Below, piece after piece: positions 51,019-60,866 of a stretch of 63,164 nt of DNA. Each line of letters begins with the position of its first letter. The stretch's first letter is position 1. The notes beneath the pieces are model-generated. The model made no database searches. It saw nothing but the letters and a program-made list of their open reading frames with translations, and was not told the DNA's origin. Origin of the DNA: Verrucomicrobiota bacterium (GTDB taxonomy: Bacteria; Verrucomicrobiota; Verrucomicrobiia; Limisphaerales; UBA9464); NCBI GenBank assembly GCA_017309115.1, contig JAFLEF010000045.1, positions 1-63,164 of the forward strand, written 5' to 3'. The position numbers and the translations under genes were made by a program.

Positions 51019-53499
51019 ATGAAATCACTCTCTCTCTGCACCCTGGCGCTCGGCCTCGCGGCGGCGCTTACGCAATTGGCTGCCGACAGCTTGACCGAAC
51101 TGTGGAAGATCGCGCCTGACGAGCGGGCGTATGTCACCACCGGCAATACGGAACGCGGCATCGCCCTCAATCCCGCCAACGGCAACGTCCTGTTGCTGGG
51201 CCGGGCCGGAGGGCCGCAGATCTATGTGTTGAACGGAGAGGACGGCAATGACGGGTCCGCCGAACTGGGGATTCCCAAAACCCTGCTGCAGACCGATCTC
51301 AACGGCGAATCGATCATTTCGGGCGGAACCTTCCCGCTGAACTTGGTCGGCGCGGCCGCCGATGGAGCCGTCTACGCCGCGAATCTTCAAACCGCCACGC
51401 CGCCGAACTTCCGAGTCTATCGTTGGGCCAATGATGGCCTGGAGACTCCGGTGTCGCTCGCCTTCGGTGGGGATCTCTTGGAAGGCATCACCGATCCGGG
51501 AACGGCTCAGGACATCCGGTTTGGCGACAACTTCGCGGTTCGCGGATCCGGAGTGGGCACACAGTTCATCGTATCCTCCCGCAACGGCAAGTATCTGGTT
51601 CTCTTCACCACCACTGACGGCGAGACCTTTACCCCAACGGCCTTTACGACGGACGCCCTTGGCAAGATTGGAACGGGCATCACGTTCGGCGACGGGAACA
51701 CCGTCTGGGCCAAGGTGAATGGCCAACCCTTGGTCCAACTCGAATGGAACCTCACCACCAAGCAGGCGCGCATCATTCGCACTGTCGCTGGAACTCTGAT
51801 CCCGCTGAACGTCGTGGGAATCTCCTACGATCCGACCACCAAACGTCTGGCTACGGTTGACTACACGACCCATTCGCTGGCCGTGTATGACCTGAGTGAC
51901 CCGGCCAATCCGCTTCGACTGGGCGACCCGCTGCCCTTCGCCACCGCCAACGCCAATGCCAATGGCACCGCCGCCGCCGGACTGTTGGGAGACCGTGCGG
52001 TCGGACTCGATACCAACAACGGACCGCTGGCAGCCAAGGTGGAGAAATCGGTAGTCGCCGACCCTCCGGTCATCGGAACCGAACCGGCCTCCGCCACCGT
52101 TTACGCGACCGCCAACTTCACGTTCGCCGTGGCGGTTCAGGGAACCCCGCCTCTGTCGTTTCAATGGTTCTTCCAGGACGCACCGATTTCCGGCCAAACA
52201 TCGGCGCAGCTCACGTTGAATTCAGTCACCGCCGCGAACGGCGGGGGCTATTCGGTGGTCGTCACCAATTCGGCGGGCGCAGTCACCAGCCGGGTAGCCA
52301 CCCTCACCGTGAAGCTTCCGGTATCCTCCACCATCCTGACGCCGCTTTGGACTCTGCCACCCGGTAGCCGACCCTATCTGGGCGAGGACAACAGTCAGCG
52401 AGGTCTGGCCGCCAATCCCGTGAACGGCAATGTGCTTTTGGTCTCGCGGACCGGCTCCAACCAAGTCGTGGTTTTGGACGGAGTAACCGGAGCCGAGAAA
52501 CACAAGTTGCGGATGACCCTGGAAGACGAGACCGCCATCAGCGGCGGCACCTTTGCCGTCAACTTGGTCGGCGTCGCCGACGACGGAGCAGTTTACGTGG
52601 GCAACCTCACCACTGACGGCAGCACCAGTCCGTTCCGACTTTATCGCTGGGCCAACGATTCCGCCGAAGCCATTCCGACGATGATCACCGACATCCCGGA
52701 ACTGGCGATTCCCGAGCGCTGGGGTGACACCTTGTCCGTCCGTGGCTCCGGCAACGCGACCCAGGTAGCTCTGGCTTCCCGCAACGGATCCGTCTTCGCC
52801 CTGCTCAACCTGACTGAAAACGGTACTGGGGTGACCGCCAAAGTGTTCACTCCGACCGACGTGGCCGCCGGCGACCTCGGTTTGGGATTGGCCTTTGGAT
52901 CTGGCAACACGCTTTGGGCCACCGCCAATGGCCGGCCCCTGAATCACCTCAGCTTCGACTTCGACGCCGGCACGGCCGCCTTGGTGAAGGCCTATCCCAA
53001 CGCCCAGGTCACTACTGCCGTGGGTCCGCTGGGAGTCTCCGTGGCCGACAATTTCCTGGCGGGAATCGCCTTTGAGATTCCCGACAACGTACAACTCTTC
53101 AACGTGGCGGACCTCGAGAATCTGCCGCTGGTGGATCAGGAACTGATTCCGCTCGACCGGGCCAACATCAATGGCACCGGCGCCGCGAGCTTCGGGACTG
53201 GCCGGTTGTTTGTGTTGAACACCAACAATGGGATCAACGCCTACACGGTGAACTCCACTCCCGTGGGCCCGGCCACCTTGGGAATCCCCGCCGTGGACGG
53301 CAACCAAGTCATCCTGCCGCTTTCCGGCACGCCTGGAGCCACCTATTCGGTGCGCCGCTCCTCGGCCTTGGGCGGCCCATTCACCAGCGTTCAATCGGTC
53401 ACCATTCCGGCCAGCGGAAACACCTCTCTGACGCTTCCCGTCACCGAGTCGACCAGCTTCTTCCAAGCTGAACCGGCCACCGCCGGCAGCCAGCCTTAA
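51019..53499 (+). CDS. Secreted double DUF4623-like propeller protein with an Ig-like linker
   Basis: 826 residues from ATG 51019, with signal peptide MKSLSLCTLALGLAAALTQLAA. Two homologous propeller-like halves (TERGIALNPANGNVLLLGRAGG and QRGLAANPVNGNVLLVSRTGS; ISGGTFPLNLVGAAADGAVYA and ISGGTFAVNLVGVADDGAVYV; FRLYRWAND) flank an Ig-like domain (PLSFQWFFQDAPISGQTSAQL; GGGYSVVVTNSAGAVTS). The repeated unit resembles DUF4623. A short C-terminal fibronectin-like segment follows. A single-unit relative with a PEP-CTERM tail lies at 54.5 kb. Likely extracellular glycan- or surface-associated protein. Confidence 0.85.
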   Translation: MKSLSLCTLALGLAAALTQLAADSLTELWKIAPDERAYVTTGNTERGIALNPANGNVLLLGRAGGPQIYVLNGEDGNDGSAELGIPKTLLQTDLNGESIISGGTFPLNLVGAAADGAVYAANLQTATPPNFRVYRWANDGLETPVSLAFGGDLLEGITDPGTAQDIRFGDNFAVRGSGVGTQFIVSSRNGKYLVLFTTTDGETFTPTAFTTDALGKIGTGITFGDGNTVWAKVNGQPLVQLEWNLTTKQARIIRTVAGTLIPLNVVGISYDPTTKRLATVDYTTHSLAVYDLSDPANPLRLGDPLPFATANANANGTAAAGLLGDRAVGLDTNNGPLAAKVEKSVVADPPVIGTEPASATVYATANFTFAVAVQGTPPLSFQWFFQDAPISGQTSAQLTLNSVTAANGGGYSVVVTNSAGAVTSRVATLTVKLPVSSTILTPLWTLPPGSRPYLGEDNSQRGLAANPVNGNVLLVSRTGSNQVVVLDGVTGAEKHKLRMTLEDETAISGGTFAVNLVGVADDGAVYVGNLTTDGSTSPFRLYRWANDSAEAIPTMITDIPELAIPERWGDTLSVRGSGNATQVALASRNGSVFALLNLTENGTGVTAKVFTPTDVAAGDLGLGLAFGSGNTLWATANGRPLNHLSFDFDAGTAALVKAYPNAQVTTAVGPLGVSVADNFLAGIAFEIPDNVQLFNVADLENLPLVDQELIPLDRANINGTGAASFGTGRLFVLNTNNGINAYTVNSTPVGPATLGIPAVDGNQVILPLSGTPGATYSVRRSSALGGPFTSVQSVTIPASGNTSLTLPVTESTSFFQAEPATAGSQP

Positions 53500-53505
53500 A
53501 CGCGG

Positions 53506-54360
53506 ATGGACCAGAGCCTGTACTCCCCTCGGAACACGGATCGGCGGGCGAGCGCGTCTCACCGCCGGTCCGGCTCGTCCGGGGGCTTCACCCTGATTGA
53601 ACTGCTGGTCGTTATCGCCATCATCGCGATCCTGGCGGGCATGCTCTTACCCGCCCTCTCCAACGCCAAGACCAAGGCCCAGGGCATCGCCTGCCTGAAC
53701 AACCTCAAACAGCTCACCTTGGCGTGGCAGATGTATGCCGAGGACAACCGGGGAGTGCTCGCGCCAAACGAAGCCAGTGGCGAAAACAGTCTGCCTGGGT
53801 CCTGGATCCAAGGGGATGCCAAGACCGAAACCACGCCTCGCAATCTGGAGCTCGGTTGCCTGTATCCCTACAACAAGTCCATCGGCATTTATCATTGCCC
53901 GGCCGATCGTTCCAAAGTTCGCGGCAAGCCCAACCTGACCCGCTTTCGTAGCGTCTCGATGGGAACCGGACTGGCGCACTACAACCCCGAAAAGATTCCG
54001 CGCCCCATCTATCGGCAGGATCAAATTCTGGATCCAGCGCCGTCCTTGGCGTCCGTATTTTTGGATGAAGATCCCTGGAGCATTCAGAACGGGGCTCTGG
54101 GAATTGAGCCGCGGGGCACGGGTGTCGCCCAATTCTGGAATCTACCTGCTGTTCGCCACAACCGGGGAGGCGTCTTGTCGTTTGCTGATGGCCATGCCGA
54201 GCTTTGGAAATGGGTCGGTCCGCGAATTTTCGAAGCCTCCCGGGAAATCGAGAAGAACTACAAGGCCTCTCCGGATAGCTACAGCGCCGCCGCCCGCACC
54301 ACCGCCGCCGACCGGGATCTGATTCGCCTCCAAGAGACTGTGCCGGCCCGAAGCCGCTGA
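53506..54360 (+). CDS. Pseudopilin-like protein (prepilin cleavage motif)
   Basis: 284 residues. The prepilin signal [20 protein letters not shown], cleaved after Gly and N-methylated in the class, is followed by [25 protein letters not shown]. The periplasmic domain ends in the usual [11 protein letters not shown]. Such type II-secretion-like major pseudopilins are expanded in this phylum. It lies six bases after the propeller protein and is probably co-transcribed with it. Confidence 0.9.
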   Translation: MDQSLYSPRNTDRRASASHRRSGSSGGFTLIELLVVIAIIAILAGMLLPALSNAKTKAQGIACLNNLKQLTLAWQMYAEDNRGVLAPNEASGENSLPGSWIQGDAKTETTPRNLELGCLYPYNKSIGIYHCPADRSKVRGKPNLTRFRSVSMGTGLAHYNPEKIPRPIYRQDQILDPAPSLASVFLDEDPWSIQNGALGIEPRGTGVAQFWNLPAVRHNRGGVLSFADGHAELWKWVGPRIFEASREIEKNYKASPDSYSAAARTTAADRDLIRLQETVPARSR

Positions 54361-54523
54361 GGAGCGGGTCCGTGGGGCAATTCCCCCATTCGAGGACCAG
54401 GCCAAGGCGAAACTAGGCTCCGCCGGGGGACCAGGTTAAATCCGCGTTCGCCGCCGGAAACCACTTGACCAGGTCCGCCTCGCCCGACGGAAATGTGGAG
54501 AGTCGTTTTCCCGCCGCCCACCT

Positions 54524-55567
54524 ATGAAATTAACTTCGCTCGCTCTGTTGGCCGCTCTCTCCGCCCCCGCTGTCACCCTGGCCCAAGTGACGTTGGCTCC
54601 CTTGTCCACCTTCGGTGGCGGGGACGGCTGGCTCTCTCCCGGCGAAGGGGGATACACCTTCCTGGGAACCGGTAATCTCGAGCGCGGACTGGCCTTCGGT
54701 AACAACCATCTCTACCTCGTTTCCCGAGCCGGAGGTAACAACGTTCGCATCCTCGACTCGGCCACCGGATCCGACTTGGGCGGCCTCAACGTGACCGGTA
54801 TCACGGGTGGAACGTTTGCCGTTAACATGGCGGGAGTCGGAGGCGACGGAGCTATCTATGTCGGCAATCTCACCACCTCCGCTGCCACCGCCTTCAAGGT
54901 CTATCGTTGGGCTGATGAATCCGCCGCACCCACGGTGGCCTACGAGTTAAACCCCGGTCTGCCCCGGATCGGCGACTCGTTCGCCGTGACCGGCAGTGGT
55001 GCCGGTACCGTCATTGCCGCCAGCGGTACCGGATCCTCCGGATTCGCCACCTACAGCAACGGCACGGGGACCGCCGTGGCGGTTCCTGGGACCGCCGCCG
55101 GCGACTACCGACTCTCCCTGAGCCTCATTGATTCCGATTCCCTCGTCGGCACCCAGGGGGGGACCTGGAAGTTTACCGACTTTAGTGGCGCAACGGGCAC
55201 TTTGCTGAACAGCGTCGCCACTACGTCGGCCAGCGAACGACTTCTCGCCTACTCCGTCGTGGGTGGTTTCCCGCTCCTGGCCACCACTGACACTGTCTCT
55301 TCGTTGGTTCGAATTTATGACGTGAGCAATCCCGCCAGTCCGCAACTGCTGGCTTCCGCCAACAACACCTCGGGAACCCTAGCCGCCAATGGCAACGGTG
55401 TCGGTTCCATGGCTTGGGGGAACATCAGCGGCAATTCGGCCACTCTTTACGCGATGAGCGCCAATCAGGGCATTCAGGCGTTTACCGTAACGGTCGTTCC
55501 CGAGCCTCAGGTTTATGCCCTCGCGGCTCTTGGCCTCGGCGCGCTCTGGTTCTTCCGCCGCCGCTGA
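54524..55567 (+). CDS. DUF4623-like protein with PEP-CTERM sorting tail
   Basis: 347 residues. Signal peptide MKLTSLALLAALSAPAVTLAQ. One propeller unit like those in the 826-residue neighbour (ERGLAFGNNHLYLVSRAGG; GGTFAVNMAGVGGDGAIYVG; FKVYRWADESA). C-terminal sorting tail VPEPQVYALAALGLGALWFFRRR (PEP motif, helix, Arg end). Probably attached at the cell surface by exosortase. A perfect terminator follows. Confidence 0.92.
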   Translation: MKLTSLALLAALSAPAVTLAQVTLAPLSTFGGGDGWLSPGEGGYTFLGTGNLERGLAFGNNHLYLVSRAGGNNVRILDSATGSDLGGLNVTGITGGTFAVNMAGVGGDGAIYVGNLTTSAATAFKVYRWADESAAPTVAYELNPGLPRIGDSFAVTGSGAGTVIAASGTGSSGFATYSNGTGTAVAVPGTAAGDYRLSLSLIDSDSLVGTQGGTWKFTDFSGATGTLLNSVATTSASERLLAYSVVGGFPLLATTDTVSSLVRIYDVSNPASPQLLASANNTSGTLAANGNGVGSMAWGNISGNSATLYAMSANQGIQAFTVTVVPEPQVYALAALGLGALWFFRRR

Positions 55568-55587
55568 TCAACCAGGGTTCCGATTCA

Positions 55588-55616
55588 CCCGATCCGGTTT
55601 ACCGGATCGGGTTTTT
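55588..55616 (+). terminator. Intrinsic terminator
   Basis: CCCGATCCGG, loop TTTA, CCGGATCGGG, then TTTTT: 10 perfect pairs directly after the DUF4623/PEP-CTERM gene. Confidence 0.93.
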
Positions 55617-55642
55617 CTTTGTTCATCCATGGGTTGGCTCGG

Positions 55643-56821
55643 TTACTCCCCGGCTCGCCGCGTCTGCCACTTCCTATTCAGCTCCGCCGCGGCTTCCAAC
55701 TGCCCACTTCGCGCATTGGTCACGGTAACACTCCAGTCGGAAGCCTGACCTTCAAAGTCAAAGACCCACAACGCCGCCAGATCGACCTGTTCCCGCGTCA
55801 ACTGATCGACCAACGCCGCCCACTTCCGCTGATTCTCCGGTCCCCAATCCCCCGGCACGCCAAACTCACCGACAAAGAGTGGCTTCTTCAGTCGCCGGGC
55901 CGTGGTCACCGCCCAGGGAAGGACCTGGGAGTCCGACTCTGCGTACAACCGACCGCTGAGGGTATTCACCGGGTCCGGATTGTCCCCGGCCAGCATCGCC
56001 GACCATTGCTCCTCGGAGTCCCGCTTCCAGGACCGCTCCGACTGTTGATGCCAAGCCGTTGGCCGGGGAAAGGCGTGACCGCTCAAGATGGCCCGGTCCG
56101 GATCGTGCCGGCGCACTTCCCGGGCGAATTCCCGAACCGCCGTGCGCATGTGCTCGTGGGTGATCTCATCGCGGGCGGTTCGGATCGCAGGCGTTCCCAA
56201 CGCCGGCACCACGGGCGGACGATGGTCAGCGGCGTTGGGAAGGTCCGCCGGAAGATTGTGCTCATTACCAAACTCCCAGGCCCAGACTGCGGGCGACGCT
56301 CGATATCGTAGAACCACTTCACGGGTGTACTGCCGCATCAAGTCGCAGGTCCGGCTGCGGGGATCTCCCCAAGCGCTGTGGGGTTCGCCCACCAGGTCCG
56401 GAATCGTCGGACCATGCCAGAACAGCGAAGGAATCAGCCCGATCCGCAGCCGTTCGGCCGCCTGCACCACCCGATCCAACCGCGCGAAGTAATCTGTCCG
56501 ATTGGTCTGATACAACCCCCAATGGATCGGCCAATAGCCTCCGGCCGAAAAACGGGCAAACGGAATGCCCTTTTCCGCGAGCTGCGCCAGTCCAACCTCC
56601 GGCGGAACTGCCGTCGAGGCCTCGAGGCTGCGGACAAACAAGTCGTAGTAGTTGACGCCCACGCCGCGAAACGGCCGGCCAGCCAAGACCCAACGGCCGT
56701 CAGCACTCACCCGCAGTCCGGGAGCATCGGCCGCCCCAAGGCGCGCCATAAATGCAGTCAGCATCAGGCCAATCACCCAGGCGAACCGGGGAAGAATTCT
56801 TTGGGGTGAGACGTGATTCAT
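55643..56821 (-). CDS. Secreted GH5-like glycoside hydrolase
   Basis: 392 residues from ATG 56821. Signal segment FAWVIGLMLTAFMARLGAAD. TIM-barrel features of clan GH-A: FRGVGVNYYDLFVR, acid/base in WAWEFGNEHNLP and nucleophile in LFVGEFGVPGDWG, about 150 residues apart as in cellulases/mannanases. Likely exported polysaccharide endo-hydrolase; substrate not predictable. The frame continues upstream to 57067 but overlaps the divergent YaeQ-like gene there. Confidence 0.85.
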   Translation of the reverse strand: MNHVSPQRILPRFAWVIGLMLTAFMARLGAADAPGLRVSADGRWVLAGRPFRGVGVNYYDLFVRSLEASTAVPPEVGLAQLAEKGIPFARFSAGGYWPIHWGLYQTNRTDYFARLDRVVQAAERLRIGLIPSLFWHGPTIPDLVGEPHSAWGDPRSRTCDLMRQYTREVVLRYRASPAVWAWEFGNEHNLPADLPNAADHRPPVVPALGTPAIRTARDEITHEHMRTAVREFAREVRRHDPDRAILSGHAFPRPTAWHQQSERSWKRDSEEQWSAMLAGDNPDPVNTLSGRLYAESDSQVLPWAVTTARRLKKPLFVGEFGVPGDWGPENQRKWAALVDQLTREQVDLAALWVFDFEGQASDWSVTVTNARSGQLEAAAELNRKWQTRRAGE

Positions 56822-56954
56822 GATTGGATCGCCGATCCATCCTACGGCGGCCCCGACTGGGCAAGGTTGAACTCGGATTCGACGCCGGGAGTTCACCTGG
56901 CCGATCATCTTGCGACTGGTCGCTGACGACCCTGCGTCGCATGCTGCCGCCGCC

Positions 56955-57503
56955 TTGGCCGCAAAGTTCACCTTCCAGTGCACCAGCGATGACCGTCGGC
57001 GTCCCCTTCCGCACAAAATCTTGTTCGGGCTGGGCGTCAATGAGACGGCCCGGCACATCATGCTCAAATTTCTGGGCTGGGTGCTGTTCTACCGGTACCG
57101 TTTGGCGGTGGAAACGGACGTGCAGAACGATGCCATCCCGTTTGTGCCCGACTTATGTCAGCTCGGCTACGACATGCGACCTCTCCTGTGGGTCGAGTGC
57201 GGGGAATGCAGCGTCGGCAAATTGCACAAACTCGCCGTCAAATGTCCCGAAGCGGAACTCTGGGTCATCAAGGGCTCGCCCGGGGAAGTCCAAACCCTTC
57301 TCCGCGGCATGGCGAAGGAGGAGTTACGGCGGGACCGCTACTCCCTACTCGCCCTGGACCCCGAAGTTTTTGAGGAACTGGTGTCTCTGTGCCGCGAACG
57401 CAATCAGTTCCACCTCCACCGGGCCGACTTCGAGGAACGCCACCTGCAATTTGAATTCAACGAGCTCTGGTTCGATACCACCTTTGAGGTGTACCGTTTC
57501 TGA
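56955..57503 (+). CDS. YaeQ-family protein
   Basis: About 182 residues. No ATG is available: TTG 56955 gives MAAKFTFQCTSDDRRRPLPH, while TTG 56910 is an upstream alternative. Body: KILFGLGVNETARHIMLKFLGWVLFY, VPDLCQLGYDMRPLLWVECGE, CPEAELWVIKG and HLQFEFNELWFDTTFEVYRF. The pattern agrees with YaeQ-like nuclease-fold proteins (PD-(D/E)XK-related) of unknown role. Start region overlaps the divergent GH5-like gene's leader. Confidence 0.7.
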   Translation: MAAKFTFQCTSDDRRRPLPHKILFGLGVNETARHIMLKFLGWVLFYRYRLAVETDVQNDAIPFVPDLCQLGYDMRPLLWVECGECSVGKLHKLAVKCPEAELWVIKGSPGEVQTLLRGMAKEELRRDRYSLLALDPEVFEELVSLCRERNQFHLHRADFEERHLQFEFNELWFDTTFEVYRF

Positions 57504-57663
57504 CGTCGGAAGCAGGTCTCCGGAACCGGCGGGAGGCGGGAAAAATCCTCACCAACCGCCCCGAATTGAAAACAGGGCTTGCACTCATTGGCCGGCCTCG
57601 TCACTTTCCGCGTTCCTTTTCAGGGAAAACGCCGGTGTTTGACCGGCCCGAAATCATACGCTT

Positions 57664-57927
57664 ATGGCAGTCAAAATTCGATTGAAGCGCGTTGGCGCCA
57701 AGAACAGCCCGGTCTTCCGGGTGGTCGTGGCCGACGGCCGCAGTCCGCGCGACGGCAAGTTCCTCGAAGAAATCGGGACCTATCAGCCGCTCAAGAAGGG
57801 CGAAAACGTCCAATTGAACCTCGACCGGGTGAATTACTGGGTCGGCGTCGGCGCCCAGCCGAGCGACACCGTCGCGAGCATGATTCGCAAGGCGGTCCGC
57901 AATGCCCCGGCTCCGGTCACCGCCTAA
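57664..57927 (+). CDS. rpsP: 30S ribosomal protein S16
   Basis: 87 residues with the classic [20 protein letters not shown] start, [21 protein letters not shown] and [14 protein letters not shown]. First gene of a conserved translation cluster with khpA, trmD and rplS. Confidence 0.98.
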   Translation: MAVKIRLKRVGAKNSPVFRVVVADGRSPRDGKFLEEIGTYQPLKKGENVQLNLDRVNYWVGVGAQPSDTVASMIRKAVRNAPAPVTA

Positions 57928-57944
57928 ACACTTTTCGCACGGGT

Positions 57945-58178
57945 ATGCAGGCCTTCATCGAGTTCGTGGCGAAGCGCCTAGTCAACCATCCCGAAGAAGT
58001 CCGGGTGGATTCCGATGACCGCAATGGGTTGACCGCCTACCGACTTCATCTCGCCCCTGGCGAAGCCGGCAAGATTATCGGCCGCCGCGGGACCACCATT
58101 CAGGCCATCCGGTCGGTGATGCAGGTGGGCGCTCAGAAAAAGGGCGTCCGCTGCACCCTCGATCTGGCGGATGAATGA
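57945..58178 (+). CDS. khpA: KH-domain RNA-binding protein KhpA
   Basis: 77 residues from ATG 57945, 17 bp after rpsP. One type II KH domain with GKIIGRRG (G-x-x-G motif) followed by [16 protein letters not shown]. The start [18 protein letters not shown] is typical. KhpA with KhpB binds many RNAs and links to cell division in Gram-positive bacteria. Its stop overlaps an ATG at 58171 that opens the trmD frame. Confidence 0.92.
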   Translation: MQAFIEFVAKRLVNHPEEVRVDSDDRNGLTAYRLHLAPGEAGKIIGRRGTTIQAIRSVMQVGAQKKGVRCTLDLADE

Positions 58179-58218
58179 AACCACGGCCCGCGCGGGCAGA
58201 CAGGACCGCGCCTTGCCG

Positions 58219-58929
58219 ATGAAGATTGATGTACTGACCCTGTTTCCCGGGATGTTTTCGGGGCCGCTGGATGAAAGCATCCTCAAGCGCGCCCGACAGT
58301 CCGGGATTCTGGACTTAAAGATCCACGATTTGCGGGATTGGACCCATGACCGTCATCGGACGGTGGACGATTCCCCCTACGGCGGGGGACCCGGTATGGT
58401 CCTGAAGCCCGAACCGCTCTTTGAAGCCGTCGAAGCCCTTAAGGCGCGCGAACAGGAGACCCGAGTCATCCTGACCGCTCCCAGTGGTCGTCTGTTCAGT
58501 CAGGCGATCGCCCGGGAGTTGGCCGCCGTCCCGAATCTGCTGCTCATCTGCGGCAGTTACGAAGGCTACGACGAACGGGTGCGGGAACATCTGGTGGATG
58601 ATGTGCTGAGTATCGGGGACTATGTCCTCACCAACGGCAATCTGCCGGCGATGGTGATCATCGACACCGTCACGCGGTTGCTCCCGGGAGCGCTGGGTGA
58701 CGAATCCAGTCCGCTGGATGAATCGTTCAGCCACGGGCTGCTCGAGTATCCGCACTACACCCGTCCGGCCGAGTTTCGCGGCTGGAAGGTGCCTGACGTG
58801 CTGTTGTCAGGAAACCACGCCGCCATTGAACACTGGCGGAAGGCGCAGGCGGTCAAACGGACCGTGGAGCGCCGACCCGATTTATGGGACGAGCTGCGGT
58901 GGGCTCGACCCAAGCGAAAAGTTTCTTAG
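58219..58929 (+). CDS. trmD: tRNA (guanine-37-N1)-methyltransferase TrmD
   Basis: 236 residues from ATG 58219 ([13 protein letters not shown]); an in-frame ATG at 58171 overlapping khpA is an alternative translational start. SAM-binding trefoil-knot motifs: [27 protein letters not shown] and [23 protein letters not shown]. It methylates G37 of tRNAs reading CNN codons. RimM, which normally lies directly upstream, is missing from this cluster. Confidence 0.97.
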   Translation: MKIDVLTLFPGMFSGPLDESILKRARQSGILDLKIHDLRDWTHDRHRTVDDSPYGGGPGMVLKPEPLFEAVEALKAREQETRVILTAPSGRLFSQAIARELAAVPNLLLICGSYEGYDERVREHLVDDVLSIGDYVLTNGNLPAMVIIDTVTRLLPGALGDESSPLDESFSHGLLEYPHYTRPAEFRGWKVPDVLLSGNHAAIEHWRKAQAVKRTVERRPDLWDELRWARPKRKVS

Positions 58930-58944
58930 GAAGAGGAGTCTGCC

Positions 58945-59316
58945 ATGAACAAAGGTGCATTGTTTGACAAGATTGAGGCCGAGCAATTCCGCAAGGAGCC
59001 GGCTAAGTTTAACGTGGGCGACAGCGTCCGCGTTCACTCGAAAGTCGTCGAAGGAGACAAAGAGCGAATCCAGGTGTTCGCCGGCGTCGTTATTGGTGTC
59101 AAAGGCCGCGGCCTGAACCAAACCTTCACCGTCCGCCGCATCAGCTACGGCGAAGGTGTGGAACGAGTTTTTCCGACCCACTCTCCCCGCGTGGAGAAGG
59201 TCGAAGTCGAACGCGCTGGCAAGGTCCGCCGGGCCAAGTTGACCTACCTGCGCGGCCGTATTGGCAAGGGCGCCATGGCGGTCAAAGACAAAGACATTTC
59301 GGGATCCGGCAAGTAA
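58945..59316 (+). CDS. rplS: 50S ribosomal protein L19
   Basis: 123 residues. [45 protein letters not shown] and [13 protein letters not shown] are standard. A clear Shine-Dalgarno (AGGAAGAGGAG) lies upstream. Followed by a strong terminator. Confidence 0.98.
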   Translation: MNKGALFDKIEAEQFRKEPAKFNVGDSVRVHSKVVEGDKERIQVFAGVVIGVKGRGLNQTFTVRRISYGEGVERVFPTHSPRVEKVEVERAGKVRRAKLTYLRGRIGKGAMAVKDKDISGSGK

Positions 59317-59338
59317 TTGCCGGGCGCCGAGGAGGAAA

Positions 59339-59371
59339 ACGGGGCGGGGAGAGCACCCTGCCCCGTTTTTT
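59339..59371 (+). terminator. Intrinsic terminator after rplS
   Basis: ACGGGGCGGGG pairs with CCCTGCCCCGT with one mismatch, then a T6 run. Ends the rpsP-khpA-trmD-rplS transcript. Confidence 0.9.
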
Positions 59372-59402
59372 CATGCTCACCTGCTCCGACTCACCCGGGC
59401 GA

Positions 59403-60431
59403 TCAGCGCTTCCACGCCATCACCCCTCCCCGAGCCGCTCCGCCCGGAAACTCGCGGAAGTCCCCGAAACCCGCCTCGGTCAGCAGTTCTTCCATTTCCC
59501 CAACTCCGTAGCAGCGACCTTGGGTCGCATGCATCAGCATCACGGAATACTCCGCCACGTGCAGCGGACCGGCCTTGTCCCGATCTAGGAAGGCATCATG
59601 GATCAACACCGCCCCACCCGCCGGTAACGCCGCCCACGACCGCGCCAACAGTTCCCGCACGATCGGAACGTCCCAGTCGTGCAGGACGTTGGAAAACAGG
59701 TGCAGATCCGACCCCTCCGGAAATTCCCCCTGCAACATGTCCCCGGCCACCACCGTTACCCGATCGGAAAAGCCCCGCTGCTGAATGGCCGCCGCACAGA
59801 TCCGGTCCACCGGTGGCTTCTCCAGGACCGTTGCCTTCAGCTGCGGAAAGTGCGCACAGAGCGAACAGGCATAAATCCCGGAGCCGCCGGCGATATCCAA
59901 CAAGGATCGAAATGACTCCAGCGGCAGGTGCGACGCCAGCGCCTGAGCCAGGAATACTCCCCGACAATCCATCGCGGCGGTAAACGACTGGGCAAAGCCC
60001 GGCTGTTCCATCGCCCGATGCCAATCCAGTTGATCCGTCTGGCTACCCCAGTTGGCCGGTCGATCCGTCCGCAAGACCCGCAGCAGATCCGCCGCCACCG
60101 GCCGATCCTTGAGCGACGCATAGTACGGCCCAAGGTACCACGGCGAGCCCTGCACCAAGTGTTCCCGAGCCACCGGCGTCACCCCATACCGCCCCTCCTT
60201 CAGCTCGAGCAATCCCATCGCGCGAAACAACGTGAGCATCACATCCGTCGGCCGGGCGGTCAGACCATGCCGCCGGGCTATCCCAGCGGCGTCGGTTGGC
60301 TCCGCCGCCAGACCGCTGAACAAGTCCAGTTGGATCAGCCCAACGATCAGCAGGTCTTCCGCATACAACGCGTCGCGATAACGGTAGAGTGTGGTGGGAT
60401 CGGTCGCCGGCGCCTGCGTCAGGGGAGTCAT
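59403..60431 (-). CDS. SAM-dependent O-methyltransferase-like protein
   Basis: 342 residues from ATG 60431 (MTPLTQAPATDPTTLY). N-terminal dimerisation-like helices (LLIVGLIQLDLFSGLA; GIARRHGLTARPTDVML) precede a class I methyltransferase domain with SAM motif LLDIAGGSGIYACSL, VVAGDMLQGEFPEGSDLHLFSN and the HDW motif in VLHDWD. Layout is that of plant/actinobacterial hydroxyneurosporene- or phenol-type O-methyltransferases. Substrate unknown. Convergent with rplS; the rplS terminator lies between them. Confidence 0.88.
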   Translation of the reverse strand: MTPLTQAPATDPTTLYRYRDALYAEDLLIVGLIQLDLFSGLAAEPTDAAGIARRHGLTARPTDVMLTLFRAMGLLELKEGRYGVTPVAREHLVQGSPWYLGPYYASLKDRPVAADLLRVLRTDRPANWGSQTDQLDWHRAMEQPGFAQSFTAAMDCRGVFLAQALASHLPLESFRSLLDIAGGSGIYACSLCAHFPQLKATVLEKPPVDRICAAAIQQRGFSDRVTVVAGDMLQGEFPEGSDLHLFSNVLHDWDVPIVRELLARSWAALPAGGAVLIHDAFLDRDKAGPLHVAEYSVMLMHATQGRCYGVGEMEELLTEAGFGDFREFPGGAARGGVMAWKR

Positions 60432-60651
60432 GCCGGACAACGTACCGGAGGAACCGAACTCCTAGCAACGATCCCGCTCAGCTCTCCATGAACCGCCGTA
60501 GCCGCGGACGGAAGGACGCGCCATCTGAATTCCCACCGCCCAACCCGCAAACTCGGCATGGAGTCCTGGTGACCGGACAGCGCCTCATTCCCGCGTCGGT
60601 TCATGGCGTTAACTCGCGTCCGTTTTGGAGGTTTTCCCTACCCACAAACCA

Positions 60652-60665
60652 GTTGAGAGTTGAAA
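60652..60665. repeat. Two heptamer units, GTTGAGA + GTTGAAA
   Basis: Reverse complements of TCTCAAC and TTTCAAC, the same unit as the array at 27472-27499. Only two copies, so the smallest example. Confidence 0.6.
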
Positions 60666-60836
60666 GGAGCCAAAACCGAGGAAACGGATGTGCCTTGGGG
60701 CCAAGAACCGGGTAGGGCTAGTAGTGCGGGATTCATCCCGTCCCCCCAGCGCCGATTCACCCCCAGGGGCCGCCTGAAGGCGGTACTACGAACAAGGGGC
60801 GGTTCATGGGTATTTGAGAAACAAGCAGGCTCCCGC

Positions 60837-60857
60837 GCTTACCGCTTACCGCTTCCC
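60837..60857. repeat. Heptamer tandem array: GCTTACC x3 (third unit diverged)
   Basis: GCTTACC at 60837-60843 and 60844-60850, then GCTTCCC at 60851-60857. The unit is close to the CCGCTTN unit at 30565-30592 in another phase. Confidence 0.85.
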
Positions 60858-60866
60858 CCTTCCGAC

